From Brachionus koreanus (lineage: Eukaryota > Rotifera > Eurotatoria > Ploima > Brachionidae), in assembly GCA_016987375.1 (NCBI GenBank), contig PJRA01000216.1, positions 1,993,522 through 2,057,521 of the forward strand: a stretch of DNA of 64,000 nucleotides, read 5' to 3'. The position numbers and the translations under genes are program-made. The notes beneath the pieces are model-generated. The model was not told the origin of the DNA, ran no database searches, and saw only the letters and a list, made by a program, of their open reading frames with translations. Position 1 is the stretch's first letter. Every line of letters begins with the position of its first letter. Positions 10,841 to 23,398 of the stretch are shown here, piece by piece.

Positions 10841-12014
10841 AAAGAAAAAATTTTTGATAGAATTTTGGTAAAATGCTTAATATTTAATTAATTTAGCATT
10901 CTAAAAAAATAACATAAAGCTTAAAATAAAAAAATTTTTTGTCTTTTAATATTTTCTGGGAACAAAAAAATTTACAGTTAGTCTAGAGAAATAAAAAAGA
11001 TATGCCTATTAATATTTAAATTTTTTTTTAAACTCTAGAAAATCTCTATCAAAATTTGTAATATTAACGAATCTTTAAAGAAACAACAAAAAATCTCTAA
11101 AATTATTTTGACTGAGTACGTTTTCTTTTTGCTTTTTGATCCATCAAAATAAATATATTTTGAATTTTAGAGAGAATTAATTAATTAATTTCAATAATTT
11201 TAGATTTTAGGTTTCTGATTGAAAACAAAATTTCCAACAATTATCATATTCACTTGACTTAAAGAAAAGAAATGATTTAACATCATGCGCCAATTGACTT
11301 TTCATGACTTTTCAGATTTAATATTTTCTTTGCTTTGATTGCAATCGACAAAGCATTATTTTGAAGAATGAAAGACTTAATTAAATTTAGCATTCAAAAT
11401 GATTTTTTATAAGAATACTGTTTCAAAATAAGAAATTATAAAATTTGACAAATATTAAAATTCTAGCTCTTTATAAATGACACAAAAACCATTTTATGCA
11501 AAAAAAGCTATTTTTATTTAGGATAAAATTTGAAATTTTCAATTTCCGTTTCAAAAATTTTTCTTTCATTCGTTCAAAAGCAAAATCAAAGCCATTTTGT
11601 TCATTTCGAATAGCGAACATTCTCATTGATGTACTTTACTTGAATACTAAACATATAATAATCAACTGAACAACAAGTTTTGAAGTTTTTACATTTCCAT
11701 AATTTCCATATTTTAGAAATTACTTGAATAAAATAGAAAAAACTTTATAATCTGAATAGGACTGACGAGTTAAGCAAATAAATCCATGCAGTTGATCAAG
11801 TGTATAAAAAAAACTGCGAGAAATTTTCATTTTTCTCTCACATGCCTTTTTTTAATAGAAAAATTTCAAACTTTACTTACAAATTTCACTAGAATCGTTA
11901 AAAATTTTGAAATCTTCTAAAATAGCTACGAAAAAAAATATTCGTATTTAGTATTTCCACAGATAATTTTATACTCAATTTGTTTTTGATAACTTAATTT
12001 AATACTCAATTGAC

Positions 12015-14083
12015 ATGGACGGATCAGCCACTGATTGTAAATCGAGTATCAGCACTCTATCATTTGGTCCCACATGGTTCGTAAAAATATTCTCTTAAAA
12101 GATTAGTTGAAAATTTTTCTAATTTAATTTAAAAGGTTAAAGCAATTTTCTAACCCTGATGGCCAAAGAAACCTGGAGCCAGATGGTTTGACTTTTCAAA
12201 TGGCCAAACATAGGTACACGCGAGACGAAATGCTGGCAATATTCAGTTCCATTGAGCAAAAATTTGTCTCCAAATCAATGCCAAAAGAGCTAATTGATTT
12301 AGAAGGTTTTTGTTTGAAAGAACTACAAAAACCAATTTTATTATTTGCTCCTACAACTGAAGAACAAGTAAATAGAATAATTTGATTTAATTTTTGAAAG
12401 ATTTTTCACTTGAATTTTTAAAAGAAACTGATGTCCAGCTGTGTTAATAGTCAAGCTGCGCTAAATGCATTTAGCAAAGCTAAAGGAACCTCTGGTTCTA
12501 GTCGTTGCTTAGACAACAAGAAAAGCTCTAAAGATGTAAAAGCCATCAATAATCGAGGATCAACTCGTGGTCGAGATAAGGATCAAAAATCAAAGAAAAA
12601 CTCAAAAGAGTGGAGAAGTAACAAAGACTGGTCTGGAAGCAAAAAATCTCAAGACGATAGCTTTAAAAATCGTGCAAATGATAGCAAAGAATCTCAACCT
12701 GAATGGTTCAATGAAGAAGAAACTGAAATAAAAGAGCTAAACGAATCTAAAACAATGACTTTTGACGAGAATGGAAAATTTATTATTCAAGACGAATGTG
12801 ACAAAGAGTTGAATGAAAAAATTGATGCTAATAATGAAAGTCTTAGTCTTAGTTCGAAAAGTATTTGTGATTCAGACGAAAAAGAACTGGGTGACATTGC
12901 TTCCAGAATGACTGATATTTTGATAAACGAAGCTGATGAAAAACTTGAAATAAACGAGCTTAATCAACAATTTCAGCAAGCTCAAGCTCAGCTAATGGCC
13001 AATAGACTCCAATCAGGTAGTGTTGAAGATTTTTCAGTCGGTGATAAATGGTTCTATCTTGACTCACATAGTAAAATTCAAGGCCCTTTCAGTTCTGAAC
13101 AAATGGCCAATTGGCTCGCATCCGGCTATTTTAGCATGAATTTAATGGTTAAGCGAGGATGTGATGACAAATTTGTACCTCTAGGATTAATTGTGCAAAA
13201 TCTAAATCAAATGAGAGTGCAGCAACCAAGCAGCTCTTTTAAAACGCCACCAAGTCAAACCAATACCCAAAACTTACCAAAGTTTTTTCCTAAACAAAAT
13301 GTAGAGTCAGCTGATTCAAATTTAAGCAACATCGTACAACAGTTACAGCAGATTCAGATTCAACAGAAGACTGCTGTGGCTTCATTGAACACTCTAGGCG
13401 TCAATACTGTAGCTTCTATTTTGCAAGAGCTAAGAAACAAACAAGAAAGTTTGATTAGCAAAATAAATATAACAAAGCAAAATAGTCCGATCATAAACAA
13501 TATTTTGCAGCAGAGCTTAAATTTGAATGCCGGATGGAATGGACAAGGACTGACACCAATGTCGAATCCCCAGCTTGGCGCTTCCAGCAATCCTTTGAAA
13601 GACAAAATTTTGGCTCTGATGGAAATAAAGCGTAAAGAGGAAGAGAAGAGACGCTTGATTGAAGAGGAAATAAGATTAAAGCAAGAGGAAGAGAAAAAAC
13701 GACTTATAGAAGAAGCTAGGATTAAACAATTGATTATTATGTCCAAATTGGCCAGACAACAAAATTTAAACATTAATCAGAATCTTCCAAATTATCTTGA
13801 ACAACAAGCATTGGAAAAAAAGATGCTCATGGAACAGATTAAATTAAAGGAAATGCTTAATGCTCAACCAGCTAGTGTCAACAATGCTATGGGACATTTA
13901 TCTGGTCAACAGTTTTCCTCTTTTAGTAATGATCAATCATTTACTGATTTGTTAAGAAAAGAAAATGAGTTTAAAAATGAACAGGGAAAACAAATTTCAG
14001 CAAAATTCTCAGATGATATTGCCAAATTGTCGGCCAAAAGTGGATATTTTGCGTCAAAAAATGACCAAATCATTGAGAGCTAA
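12015..14083 (+). CDS. GIGYF: GIGYF-family protein, short paralogue
   Basis: Three exons: 12015-12076, 12136-12367 and 12425-14083, giving 650 residues. The N-terminus has FGPTWLKQF and AKHRYTRDEMLAIF, the GIGYF segment that contacts 4EHP (eIF4E2). A GYF domain lies at about 304-357 (WFYLD, QGPFSSEQM, WLASGYF, LMVKRGCDDKF), which in family members binds proline-rich PPGF/PPGL ligands. It is followed by a Q-rich stretch and a K/E/R coiled coil (about 570-620 bases from the end). GIGYF proteins repress translation and promote decay of bound mRNAs in the cytoplasm. Compared with the full-length copy at 27467-32980 it lacks the RG-rich region and the conserved C-terminal PTFV..FL domain, ending soon after the coiled coil. 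It is probably an expressed truncated duplicate, since the frame is intact. Confidence 0.9.
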
Positions 14084-16594
14084 GTTAAATTTAATTTTCC
14101 GTTTAAAAGTTGCTTTTTTACATTGTTTTAATTTTTGTATATTCCAAATAAATTTTGTTAAAAAATTAAGTTTTTATTAATTATTCTTAAAACTGCTTCA
14201 AAAAGTTTAATTTGAAATATTTTCAATTAATTAAAAATAACCAAAAATATCAAAATAAAGCTTACTATTCTTTTGGTCTCTATAATTAAAAAAATAAAAA
14301 TAAAACCGATGTTCTTAAAATGATAAATTCATTTCTTTTTGACTGACTAGTAAAAAATTTTGAGCAATAAAATTGGTGGGCATGAAAAATACTGCGGCAT
14401 TCTTTTCTAAATTTATCAAATAGATGCTCTAATTTAAATAGAATTACTCTAATTTCAAATAAACTTTTCAAAAAATTTTTGATAAAATAATAAGAAATAT
14501 AGAGAAAAAATTTTTCTTCAGAATTATAGCCCAAATTTTTTAAGAGTAAAATCCCAGACAAAATCATTGAAAAAAATTTAGGACTTTTTATTCTGAATCT
14601 TTATCAAAATAAATGAAAAATATAATGAAAAGAAAAATTAATCCTTTTTAATATACAAAGTAATAGTTGTTTGTTGATAACAACTTTTTTCAATAACCAA
14701 ATTTTCAAAATTAAACAAAAAATTAACGATATTTGAGGAATCAAATACTTGTTTATTTAAGAAAAAATCTTTAAAAACGTTAATTCGTTGGATTACTTCT
14801 TTTGAATAAATGATTTACTTTTTGGGTTGAGTTAACTCATTAATTTCACTGTCACTGTTGTCTGATTGTTCTTTTTTTGTAGCTACTGTCATTATAATTT
14901 CCGAATCAGAAAGAGAACCGCGAGCTCGTTGTAAGCAGTATTTGTTATTTTTTGTTTTTCATGCTTTTTTATTATTTAAATTTTTACGATTAGATAAATT
15001 TTCACTCATTTTAATAAAAAGATTAAAAGGTAAAATTTTTACCTGTAAATATATATTTTTTTAAAAATAAAGTCAAGTATTCATTTTCCATGAATATCAT
15101 GAAATCGATTATGTTAATTTAATAGGGTTTTTCGTTTAATGGGGGTTGGTTGTATGTAGGATTGACTGTATAGAAAATTTTTTTTAAAATCATTTAGAAT
15201 TTTGTGAAATTTAGTTCAATTGAAAAGACAAAACGTAAAAGATTCTATTACTTTTTTTAAAGATCAAAAGCAAGTTATCTATATTGAATATGGTGCAACA
15301 TTCAGAGATTATTAATTAGTTCATTATTAAGAACATTCTGGTAAAACTCAAGGGGGTGGAAAAATCTTCAAAATTTCTCTGCAATACGGGGTGCATGTTA
15401 TAAACCTCTTTCATCAAAAATGGGGGATCAGTTTCGACTGGGTAAAATTTTTCAGTGTAGATGATCAACTCGATGCAGTAGCCTCTGTGTCAGATCGGAG
15501 CTGTTGCTCAAAAAGGTACTTGAAAAGGAGATGAGCTCCTCTCCATTATCCACTAGGATAGAATAGGGTAAAAAAAAATGTTAAACTATGTTAAATTTAC
15601 AGAATCAATAAAAGCATTTAGAAAAATTATTAATACAGTTATTTTTTTACTATCTTGTACCAAGTTTCAAAAACCGTCGATTCAATATAAAATTTTTTTG
15701 TGACTCAGAAGGTTCAATCAAAAAAAAATATGTCTCATCCATCAGAATCAGAATTTTTCACAAAGAGTGTTCCGTTTCTCATCAAACAGCTTGAACAATC
15801 TTGGCTTCAAATTTGATATTCTAATGACTGCCTTCAAAAGTCTATTTTTAGTCACCTTAATTATAACAATCACGTTTTGATGACAGTCATACGAAATTAG
15901 AGTGCCAATTAAAAGGGTCCAGAACAGAACGCTAAAAATCATTAATATCACTAAACTATTCTTTTTTCTTTCTAAAATTTAATATGGTCAGTTAAATTCA
16001 TTTATTTATCATTAATTTTATTTATCTACATTGTTTGCTCTTTTTGCTCATATATTTTAAATGGATAATTTTAATGCAAAATTTAAATTTTCTAAATTGA
16101 ATTTCGAAAGTATTAAAAGTGACACACTGAAAACTTAAATGCATTCCAATTGCATTTTTGAAGTTTTTTAGCAAAAAGAGCAAATTTTTCTTTTTTTCGC
16201 AATGGAGGCAATGGAGCCAAAGAAATATTTAAAGATTTCAATTCAAGATCAGATAAAATAAATTCTAACCGTTTGTTCATCAAACTATCATTTTTCAATA
16301 AAAATTCTATTCATTCTAACCAAGTCATTTATTTCATTATTATATCATTCTTATATGGAAAAATTATTTTTAAATTTTAATAAAATTTTTAATTTATTTT
16401 AACCTGGTTTTATTTAATTAATTTAATTAAATTTTTTTAATAGTTAATATTTCAATTTACAATTTTTTCTCAAAGTTTTTATTCGATTTGTTCTATGAAA
16501 ACAATAAATCTTTAAATTTTATAAAATATAAATATAAGAATCAACAGAGTTAATTTGAATAAAGAAATAAAAGATAAAAAGAGCATATTTAGCC
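14084..16594. other. Intergenic, AT-rich, with one dispersed repeat
   Basis: No confident gene. It holds a dispersed repeat (15355-15570) and three short minus-strand open frames (16298-16113, 15951-15748 and 14930-14815) that I could not connect into a gene. Confidence 0.45.
15355..15570 (-). repeat. Dispersed repeat, copy 1, with a conserved reading frame
   Basis: Shares CTCTGTGTCAGATCGGAGCT and GTTGCTCAAAAAGGTA with copies at 52041-52145 and 53171-53375, plus a second conserved block (ACGGGGTGCATG, GTTTCGACTG) with the 53171 copy. On the minus strand all three read LISFSSTFLSNSSDLTQR or close to it. It is probably a piece of a retrotransposon; the family is not identified. Confidence 0.6.
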
Positions 16595-18515
16595 TTAATT
16601 GTCACCGTTTAGATTAATTAAATTTTGGTCATTATTTTCTCCAATTAAGACTATTTGTCCATCGTCATGATCCATTCCGTCATTATTGTACATATATTGC
16701 ATGTTGTCAAATTCATAATTTTTTTCTTTTTTCCCAGGTAGTTTTAATGGAGTCTTAGGAGACCACATGATGTAAAATAAAACTACCACTGATATAAAAT
16801 TGACAAAAAATCTTATACCTTGAATATTTTTGAGAAAAAATGAGAAAGTTTTTAATTAAATTAAGTTTAATTACCCAAAATTAGTCTAAAGCGAAATAGC
16901 TCGGATAAAAATGAACAAATGAATATAAGAACTGGTAAATAAATAAACCAAACAAGACAGCATGCACCAAAGTGTAAATAAAATTTCATGTATTTCTCAA
17001 CTTGTTCTTCTCTTGAAACATAATTGAAAAAAATCTTGCTTTTATCTAAACTGTCAGTAATTAATGTGTCGTTTACAAATTCGTAATCTTCGTTCTCATC
17101 ACCAGAAAATATTTCATTTGAATTCTTAGTCAAAACAGATGCATTGTCATCATCTTCACCTATGATAATATTTTCTAACTAAAAAATAATCAAAGCTTAA
17201 ATGAATTATTTACTTAGTTCATTTCTTAAAACAGTTGAATCTGCATGTCGAAATGTTTCTTTAAGTTCCAATAGAAACCAAACCATAAACAAAAGCCTTG
17301 TGCCCAATTCTACATAACCAGATACTGTTTCATATGAATTCATGTTAAAAATTGGATCGATTGTTTCCTAAAATTTAAAAACTACAATTTTAAAGGTTAA
17401 TTTTATTTTTTAGAAAATTTTCATACTAAAGAGATCAAATGGCTAATAATTAGGGTAATTTGAAGCCCTGCTCCTACACCAATATATTTTTTGCTAACTT
17501 TTAACTCTTTTGAACGAGTAGTCCATCCCTTGGCGATGCATATTACTATCAAAATCAGGATTGAAATTCCGATTGTTTCCATTAAATCTCCTAAATAAAG
17601 AAAAAAATAGATTCCTTTACCATCAAAAGCATATACAATAGTATGAATCATGGACAAAAAGCGACTTGTCAATTCTATTGTGACATAAACAAATAATAAC
17701 AGATAAAGATAGTGAAAATGCTTTTTGATTCGATGAACAATAAATGGTAGTATAAAAAAATATATCAAAAATGAGCATAAATAAATTTGGAATACATTTT
17801 GAAATTCGTATGTAAACTGGTGTCCAAAAAGAACTGTTTTTTCAGATCTAGGATTTCCATTTACTAACCAAATATCATATTCAATTGTATAGGATGGATT
17901 TTTGCCTTTGTTTACAGACCTATTATTGCCAATCATGCTTGCTAAGTCTTTCCATTTACAGTTGTCACGTACACATGCAACAAGACTTAAATACCAAAAC
18001 CTTGGCTGATTTATGTCCTGAATTTTGTAAGTAAATTGATAACCTGGAATCACATTTTCCTTTCTGTCTTCATCATTGCACAATTCATTTTTAAAACATG
18101 GCACATGCCTAATAAAATCGAGAGTTCCATTTTCGTTGCATCCGAAAAAAAATGCTTTTTGGTTTATGCTCTCAAACATCAAATTACACGCTTCAGAGCG
18201 TGGCCTTATTCGTCTATGCTCATAATAATCAGTAAAATAATTGAAATCCATTAGAGTAAGCATTATTTGTAAGTTTGAAGGGAGTGGTCTTGTTTGGTCA
18301 ATATTGACTCCATTTACTAACGAAATATTACCATATATAAAGCCTCGAGTGGAATATTTTTCTATCGTATTGGTTGACTGAATACCGAAGCGTGTTAAAA
18401 ATTTAAAAAACTCATCTGTCTTGAAAGTTCCTTTTAAATGAAGTCCATTCGACGGCAAAAATAATAAGAAATAAACTAGCCATTGAACGTAATTCCAAAG
18501 CCGATCAAATTTCAT
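16595..18515 (-). CDS. TMEM145: TMEM145/GPR180-type seven-transmembrane protein
   Basis: Four exons on the minus strand: 18515-17427, 17367-17214, 17174-16875 and 16818-16595. Phases agree and give 588 residues. A signal peptide (residues 1-25) precedes a lumenal domain that starts LHLKGTF and contains cysteine pairs (CNLMF, FFGCNENG, CFKNELC, CVRDNCKWKDL), as in the TMEM145/GPR180 family. At least seven hydrophobic helices follow, beginning after FGHQFTYEFQNVF. An acidic insert (GEDDD, GDENEDYEF) is specific to this protein. The tail ends with acidic and asparagine-rich sequence. The function of the family is poorly known; GPR180 has been linked to growth-factor signalling. It is divergent from the calcineurin gene, 320 bases apart. 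Confidence 0.8.
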
Positions 18516-18835
18516 TTTTAATCGAACGATCTCTTTATTTCCATTCTAAATTAAAATGCTTAATATTTTATTTTTTTTAAAAAAATCTGTGAAAAACAAA
18601 AATTTTTTGTAATCATTTTCATAATTTTCAGTCAATTTTTTTTTCGTTTTGCTTTAAGTTTTAAATATATGAATGAGTTGTAACTTGAAATTAAAATTTA
18701 AATTATTCAACAATAAATAATAATAATAACAAAATAAATAATAATCTAGTGATGACTCAAAATAAAACGAATGTAAAAATTAATTTGCAATTTTATTTTA
18801 AAGACTTGGCAACATAGAAAATTTTTTTTCACAAA
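18516..18835. promoter_or_regulatory. Shared divergent promoter region
   Basis: 320 bases separate the start codons of the TMEM145-like (-) and calcineurin A (+) genes. Both 5' UTRs and promoters must fit here unless upstream introns exist. The sequence is AT-rich with an (AATAAT)n-like stretch near 18715-18745. I cannot name a core motif. Confidence 0.4.
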
Positions 18836-20414
18836 ATGGGAATTAAAGTCTCTAGAACAAAAAAAATTAGTCAAGCAAGAACTATAAAATCTGTTCCAGA
18901 ACCATTTAAAAACATAATTCAAATCGAAGATATCTTTGATAATTTGCTTGATAATGACATACCCAATCTAATTAAATTGAAAACCCACTTGGAAAACGAA
19001 GGTCGAGTTGACCCAGATTTAGTTTCAAAAATTGTCAGTAAGGCTGATGAAATTTTGATAAAAGAACCCAACGTGTTGTACATAAATCCTCCTGTTACCA
19101 TAGTTGGTGACATTCACGGTCAGTTCTATGATCTGCTGACGATTTTGTCTCTTGGCGGTCATCCCTATCAATCTAATTATCTTTTTATGGGTGACTTTGT
19201 AGACAGAGGTTTATTCTCATTTGAATGCGTATGTTATCTCTATGCTTTGAAAATTTTGTTTCCACGAAAAGTTTTTTTACTTAGAGGAAACCATGAGAGT
19301 AGACATTTAACAAAATTTTTTACATTTAGAGATGAATGCTTATTAAAAGCAAATGAGCAAATTTATGAAAAGCTTATGAACTCATTCGATAATTTACCAA
19401 TTGCTGCAGTTGTTGACTCAAAATTTTGTAAAAATATTTTTTTTTAAATTTTTTTTTAATTTAAATAACCTCTGCAGAAAAGTTTGTGTTCATGGTGGAC
19501 TGTCGCCAAATATCACACAGATTAGTGAGTTGGAAGCAGAAAATAGATTCAAGGAAATTCCCAAATTCGGAATTTTATGTGATTTAACTTGGTCAGATCC
19601 AATTCATAATTCTGAGCTAGAAGATAGCCAAGAAAAATCTAGCATCGAGTCTGCTAATGATCTAAACAAACTTTATATTCAAAATTCTATAAGAGGATGC
19701 TCATACTTTTACACAAAAAAAGCAATAGAAAAATTTCTGAATGACAATGACTTAATTTCAGTCATCCGAGCTCATCAAGTTCAACGAGAAGGTATTTCTT
19801 TGAGCAGTTGTTTCTTATCTGATCCGGAAACACGTCAACCAATTGGTTTTCCATCATTGATTAGCATTTTTTCAGCACCTAACTATTGTGATGTTTATAA
19901 GAATAAAGGTGCTATTATAAAATATTCAGAAGATCAATTCTCAATTAAATTGTTTAATGCAGCTGAACATCCATTTGTTTTACCAAACTTTCAGAACGCT
20001 TTTAGCTGGTCATTGCCTTTTATATTTGAAAAATTTACTGATTTAGTTTTGAATTTTCTAAACCAAATATCAGATGAAGAAATTAGTGATAAAAAAAATA
20101 ATAAAATGGTCGATTCAGTTAGTGAAAACAAAAAAGCTAATCCGTCTAAAATTTCAAAATTCAATAAAATAAATGATTATAGAGAAAATGTAATAAAAAA
20201 AACAAGCCTAAATAGATCTGAATTAAGACTTGGCTCATTAACACCCAATAATAGACTTAGAAGGAAATCAAGTGACGCTGATAGACAACTATTATCTAAC
20301 TTAGAAACTAAGGGAGTTGACTCATATGAAGATGCTGATAATCTAGATTCATTGCAATATAAAATTGTCAACTCAGATTCAGATGACATAAACAAAGATA
20401 ATATTGAAGTTTGA
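18836..20414 (+). CDS. PPP3C: Calcineurin A (PPP3) catalytic subunit, divergent
   Basis: Two exons, 18836-19427 and 19483-20414 (507 residues); the second junction restores FFCVHGGLSP. Catalytic motifs of the PPP family are intact: GDIHGQ (91), GDFVDRG, RGNHES, FCVHGG, IRAHQ and SAPNYCDVY. The segment after the phosphatase core, HPFVLPNFQNAFSWSLPF followed by FLNQISDEEIS, matches the calcineurin B-binding helix, which separates it from PP1/PP2A. Calcineurin dephosphorylates NFAT-like and other targets in response to calcium. Odd points: the protein begins MGIKVS, a consensus for N-myristoylation; the C-terminus is S/N/D-rich, has no recognisable calmodulin-binding helix or autoinhibitory segment, and keeps only a trace (LGSLTPNNRL) of the usual LTP region. 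The 19401 in-frame start sometimes possible for exon 2 is intronic. Confidence 0.9.
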
Positions 20415-20820
20415 GTTTAATTCATCTATTGTCAATGACGTAATTAAAACCTAGTATGCTCTTCTATATTCCTCCATCTAGCATGTTTCCTTTATGAACT
20501 TCATACATTTTTAAAAAAATGTTTTAATTTATTTTAATTAAAAATACAAATATAATAAAATCTGATACATCCCTATCCCTTTTTTTTTTCTTTATGTACT
20601 TTTTTATGCATTAAATATTTAAAACAAGATTCTTTTATGAATACTTTAAAGACATTATTGAATAAAATAATATCCAGTACCAGACATTTGTTTTTTTTTT
20701 TAAATTTAATAAGTTTTAATGCTTTAGATAAATTGAATTTAAAAAAAATTCATGTTAAATAAAGCTTAGAATATATATTTTTTTTTTAGATTAAAATTAT
20801 TTCTATTTATCCAAGTTAAA
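20415..20820. other. Intergenic, AT-rich
   Basis: Contains the 3' end of the calcineurin gene. T- and A-runs, no exon recognised. Confidence 0.5.
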
Positions 20821-23398
20821 ATGACTGATAGAATTAACTTTGAAGAAACAATCAAAATTGTACGGAGTTGCTTCGGTATTAAATATCCTTGCATTTTTGA
20901 TGATGAAATTTAAAATTTTTTGAGATCAATTAGGTAAAGTTCAATTTTTTAAAATTTTTCATTATTTAAATAAAATGTCATATGTTACTGCTCTAAAAAG
21001 TTTGAAAGAATCATGTGTGTTGTACACATCATTGATCGGTCTTGCTTCTACCGGAAAATCCCCAGCAATGAAAATTGTTAAAGATGCATACAAAGTGAAT
21101 TTGAATTCCTAACTTGACATAAGACTTTTGATTCAAACAACTCTAATATACTATTTTTTTTTCGATTTTCAGCCTTTTTAAATAAAAGCCGCTACTGTTG
21201 AAGGCCTTTAGCGTCATACAAAATCACTTAAATTTGTTTTAAGTTTTTTTGACGAGGCATCTACTTTTTTTGAAGCCATAACAATGTACAAAGGAGCCGG
21301 ATCTGCGTCCTATGACAGATATGTTTATCTACGTGATATTTCTAGTGAACGATTGGTGCTTGAAAATCCAAGATTAAATCTGTGTCTTTTAGGTAAAAAT
21401 ATATATGAAATTTTGAGCTATAAAATCAAAAATTTATTTAAGGCCATCCATCTTTATTTATTAGTCTTGTAACTAATGAAGCGAAACAAAATGATAATGG
21501 CTTAATACAAAGATTTTTATTGTTTGCCCCGGATCCAGGATTCATTGACTGGAATACAATATCAAACGCAAGTCCTAAGTGTTGCTCTCTTTCAGTTTTA
21601 TTTTACTTAATTCTAAAATTAAACGAAAAGCCTATTAGATATATCCTTGAAGAAGAGGCCAATCATGAATTTGAATTGATTTTTTCAAATTATCAAAAAT
21701 ATATGGAGCATTTTCATGAAAAAGACGGCTTTTTAAGGTTTTGGTTTTTAAACTGTTAGGATTATAAGTATCTGATTTTTATTTAAGTGAAATTTGTGAA
21801 AAAGCTGCCTCACAAGTCTTGAGACTTTCAATGATATTTCATTGTTTTTAATTTACTAATGAAAAATAAATCATTGGATAAATTTGAAATAAATTTGTCA
21901 CATCAGAAGTTTGCTGAAAATTTTTCAGTAGATGATGGCTTTAACGTCATTAAATTAAGAAATCTAAAGAATGACCATAATATGGTTTCATACATTAATA
22001 AAACACAACTAATACTTGCGAAGTGTTAGAACGAGGATGTTTTTATCATTTTCGATTATATTTTAAAAGCAACAGTCACATCTTCTCTGTCGTTAGTAGA
22101 ATTAAAATTATGTTAATAATTAGCAAATCCTATCATATAATTCAATATAATTTGACAGTAATGAAATTAATCAAAAGTCGTCCAAAGATATAAGAGCTAA
22201 AAATGTAATTAGTTGTTTTGAGTATCTCCAAAACTTAGGACTAGGTAATATCCGTGAAGAAAAAAGTGGATGCTTTAAAAAAGTAAACAAATTTAATCGA
22301 ATCGTTCAAAGCAATTCTGCATCCATTTAATACAATTGACAAATTAATGTTTGCTTTGAAAATTAGCAAAAAATTGGACGGATATATGGACAGTTGTAAA
22401 GTTAGGAAAATAAATAAATTTCTGAATGTTAATTTCTCAATCGAACAGTACTTAACGTTTAATAAAAAGGTTGAAAATTTTAAAGAATTTTATCCTGTAA
22501 CTTTTATTGAAAAAGAAAATACCATTGACAAATTCATAAAAAGTGAATTAAAACCTAATAATTCAGAATACGAATTTGAATTTGATGGCTTTGAATTTTA
22601 GTGGATTTATGGACTCAATTTATTATAGTTACAATAAAGAACCAAAAAAAGCGAAGATAAAAATTAAATAATGTAGATTCGGTAAATCTAGAAATTTACT
22701 TAGCTTTTATATTACAGAAAATGGAGAGATTTTTTTATAATAATATTATTTTCAAAGATTTTATTTCCTTCACTAATGAGATAATATTTGATGTTCAGCT
22801 TCTTGATTCTCTAACCACCGACATTATCTTCAAACATTCATCTTTTTTGGCCTTTGCGAATGCCTACAATTATCTTTTTATGAACAAATTTGTTGATTCA
22901 TTACTTTTTTAAAAAAAAAAAGCGTTTGACTGAAGCTTGATATTATTATCGATATTTACATTTTTTAAATGAATATGTAAAAACTGATATTGAAGCTTTG
23001 CATGTTAACAAATTGAATGATTCAATACAAAAGATAAATAAAATGCTATTCCGATATTTTATTCAAAAATGGAATGGTCCACTTCATCGTTAGTTTTGCT
23101 TAAATAAAGATTGCTCGAAGACCTTAACTCTAGATGGAAACCAAAAAACAGGTCGTTTGAAATGCCTTTATGAAAAGACATGTTATAATTCAGTTTCAAA
23201 TTACTTTCATCACCAGGGAGGATTTTTTTTGTGTGACTATTCAAATGAAGAAATTCCATTTTGGACGAGTGAAAAACAGTTAAATAAAAATCAAACTGAT
23301 CAATTTATGAAAAAGCCCAAAGAAAATTGTAACCAAGAGAATATTGAATACTACTCTGGGACAAAAGTAACAGAGCCATGTAATATGAAAAATAAGAC
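20821..23398 (+). pseudogene. Decayed DUF3987-type ATPase/primase-like protein, probably transposon-derived
   Basis: Starting MTDRINFEETIKIVRSCF, pieces of one protein can be followed across stops and apparent introns. GLASTGKSPAMK looks like a DUF3987 Walker A segment; FDEAS follows as a Walker B-like motif, then YDRYVYLRDIS, a spliced junction at 21394/21445 giving LLGHPSLFISL, DNGLIQRFLLFAPDP, and a C-terminal helix SEICEKAASQVLRLSMIFH. In-frame stops occur near 20910, 21210, 21850 and 22029. Later fragments (22347-22601, 22721-22912) and a cysteine-rich piece with TLDGNQK and C residues (about 23096-23398) run into the gap; that last motif recurs in transposon-coded proteins. I infer a dead mobile-element gene. 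Confidence 0.6.

Larger units (their letters stand above)
9564..12014. other. Intergenic, AT-rich, with transposon remnants
   Basis: Apart from a piggyBac-like end (10420) and a truncated MITE copy (10518-10840), I see no gene. Polyadenylation-like AATAAA motifs lie just after 9563. The final 200 bases should hold the promoter of the short GIGYF gene. Confidence 0.5.

Noticed and set aside
10674..10871. Open frame of 65 codons, similar to one at 54027-54215
   Set aside because: Both lie in copies of a MITE and include its terminal repeat; similarity is due to the repeat, not a protein.
14815..14930. Exon-like minus-strand piece (RARGSLSDSEII... to a stop at 14815)
   Set aside because: Composition looks coding and an AG precedes it, but no upstream exon or family was found; probably chance or an old fragment.
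15748..15951. Minus-strand 67-residue frame with a hydrophobic N-terminus
   Set aside because: It resembles a secreted peptide precursor, but there is no splice support, homologue or conserved cleavage pattern; AT-rich DNA easily gives hydrophobic frames.
16113..16298. Minus-strand 61-residue frame
   Set aside because: No domain and no clean link by splicing to the 15748-15951 frame or to the TMEM145-like gene.
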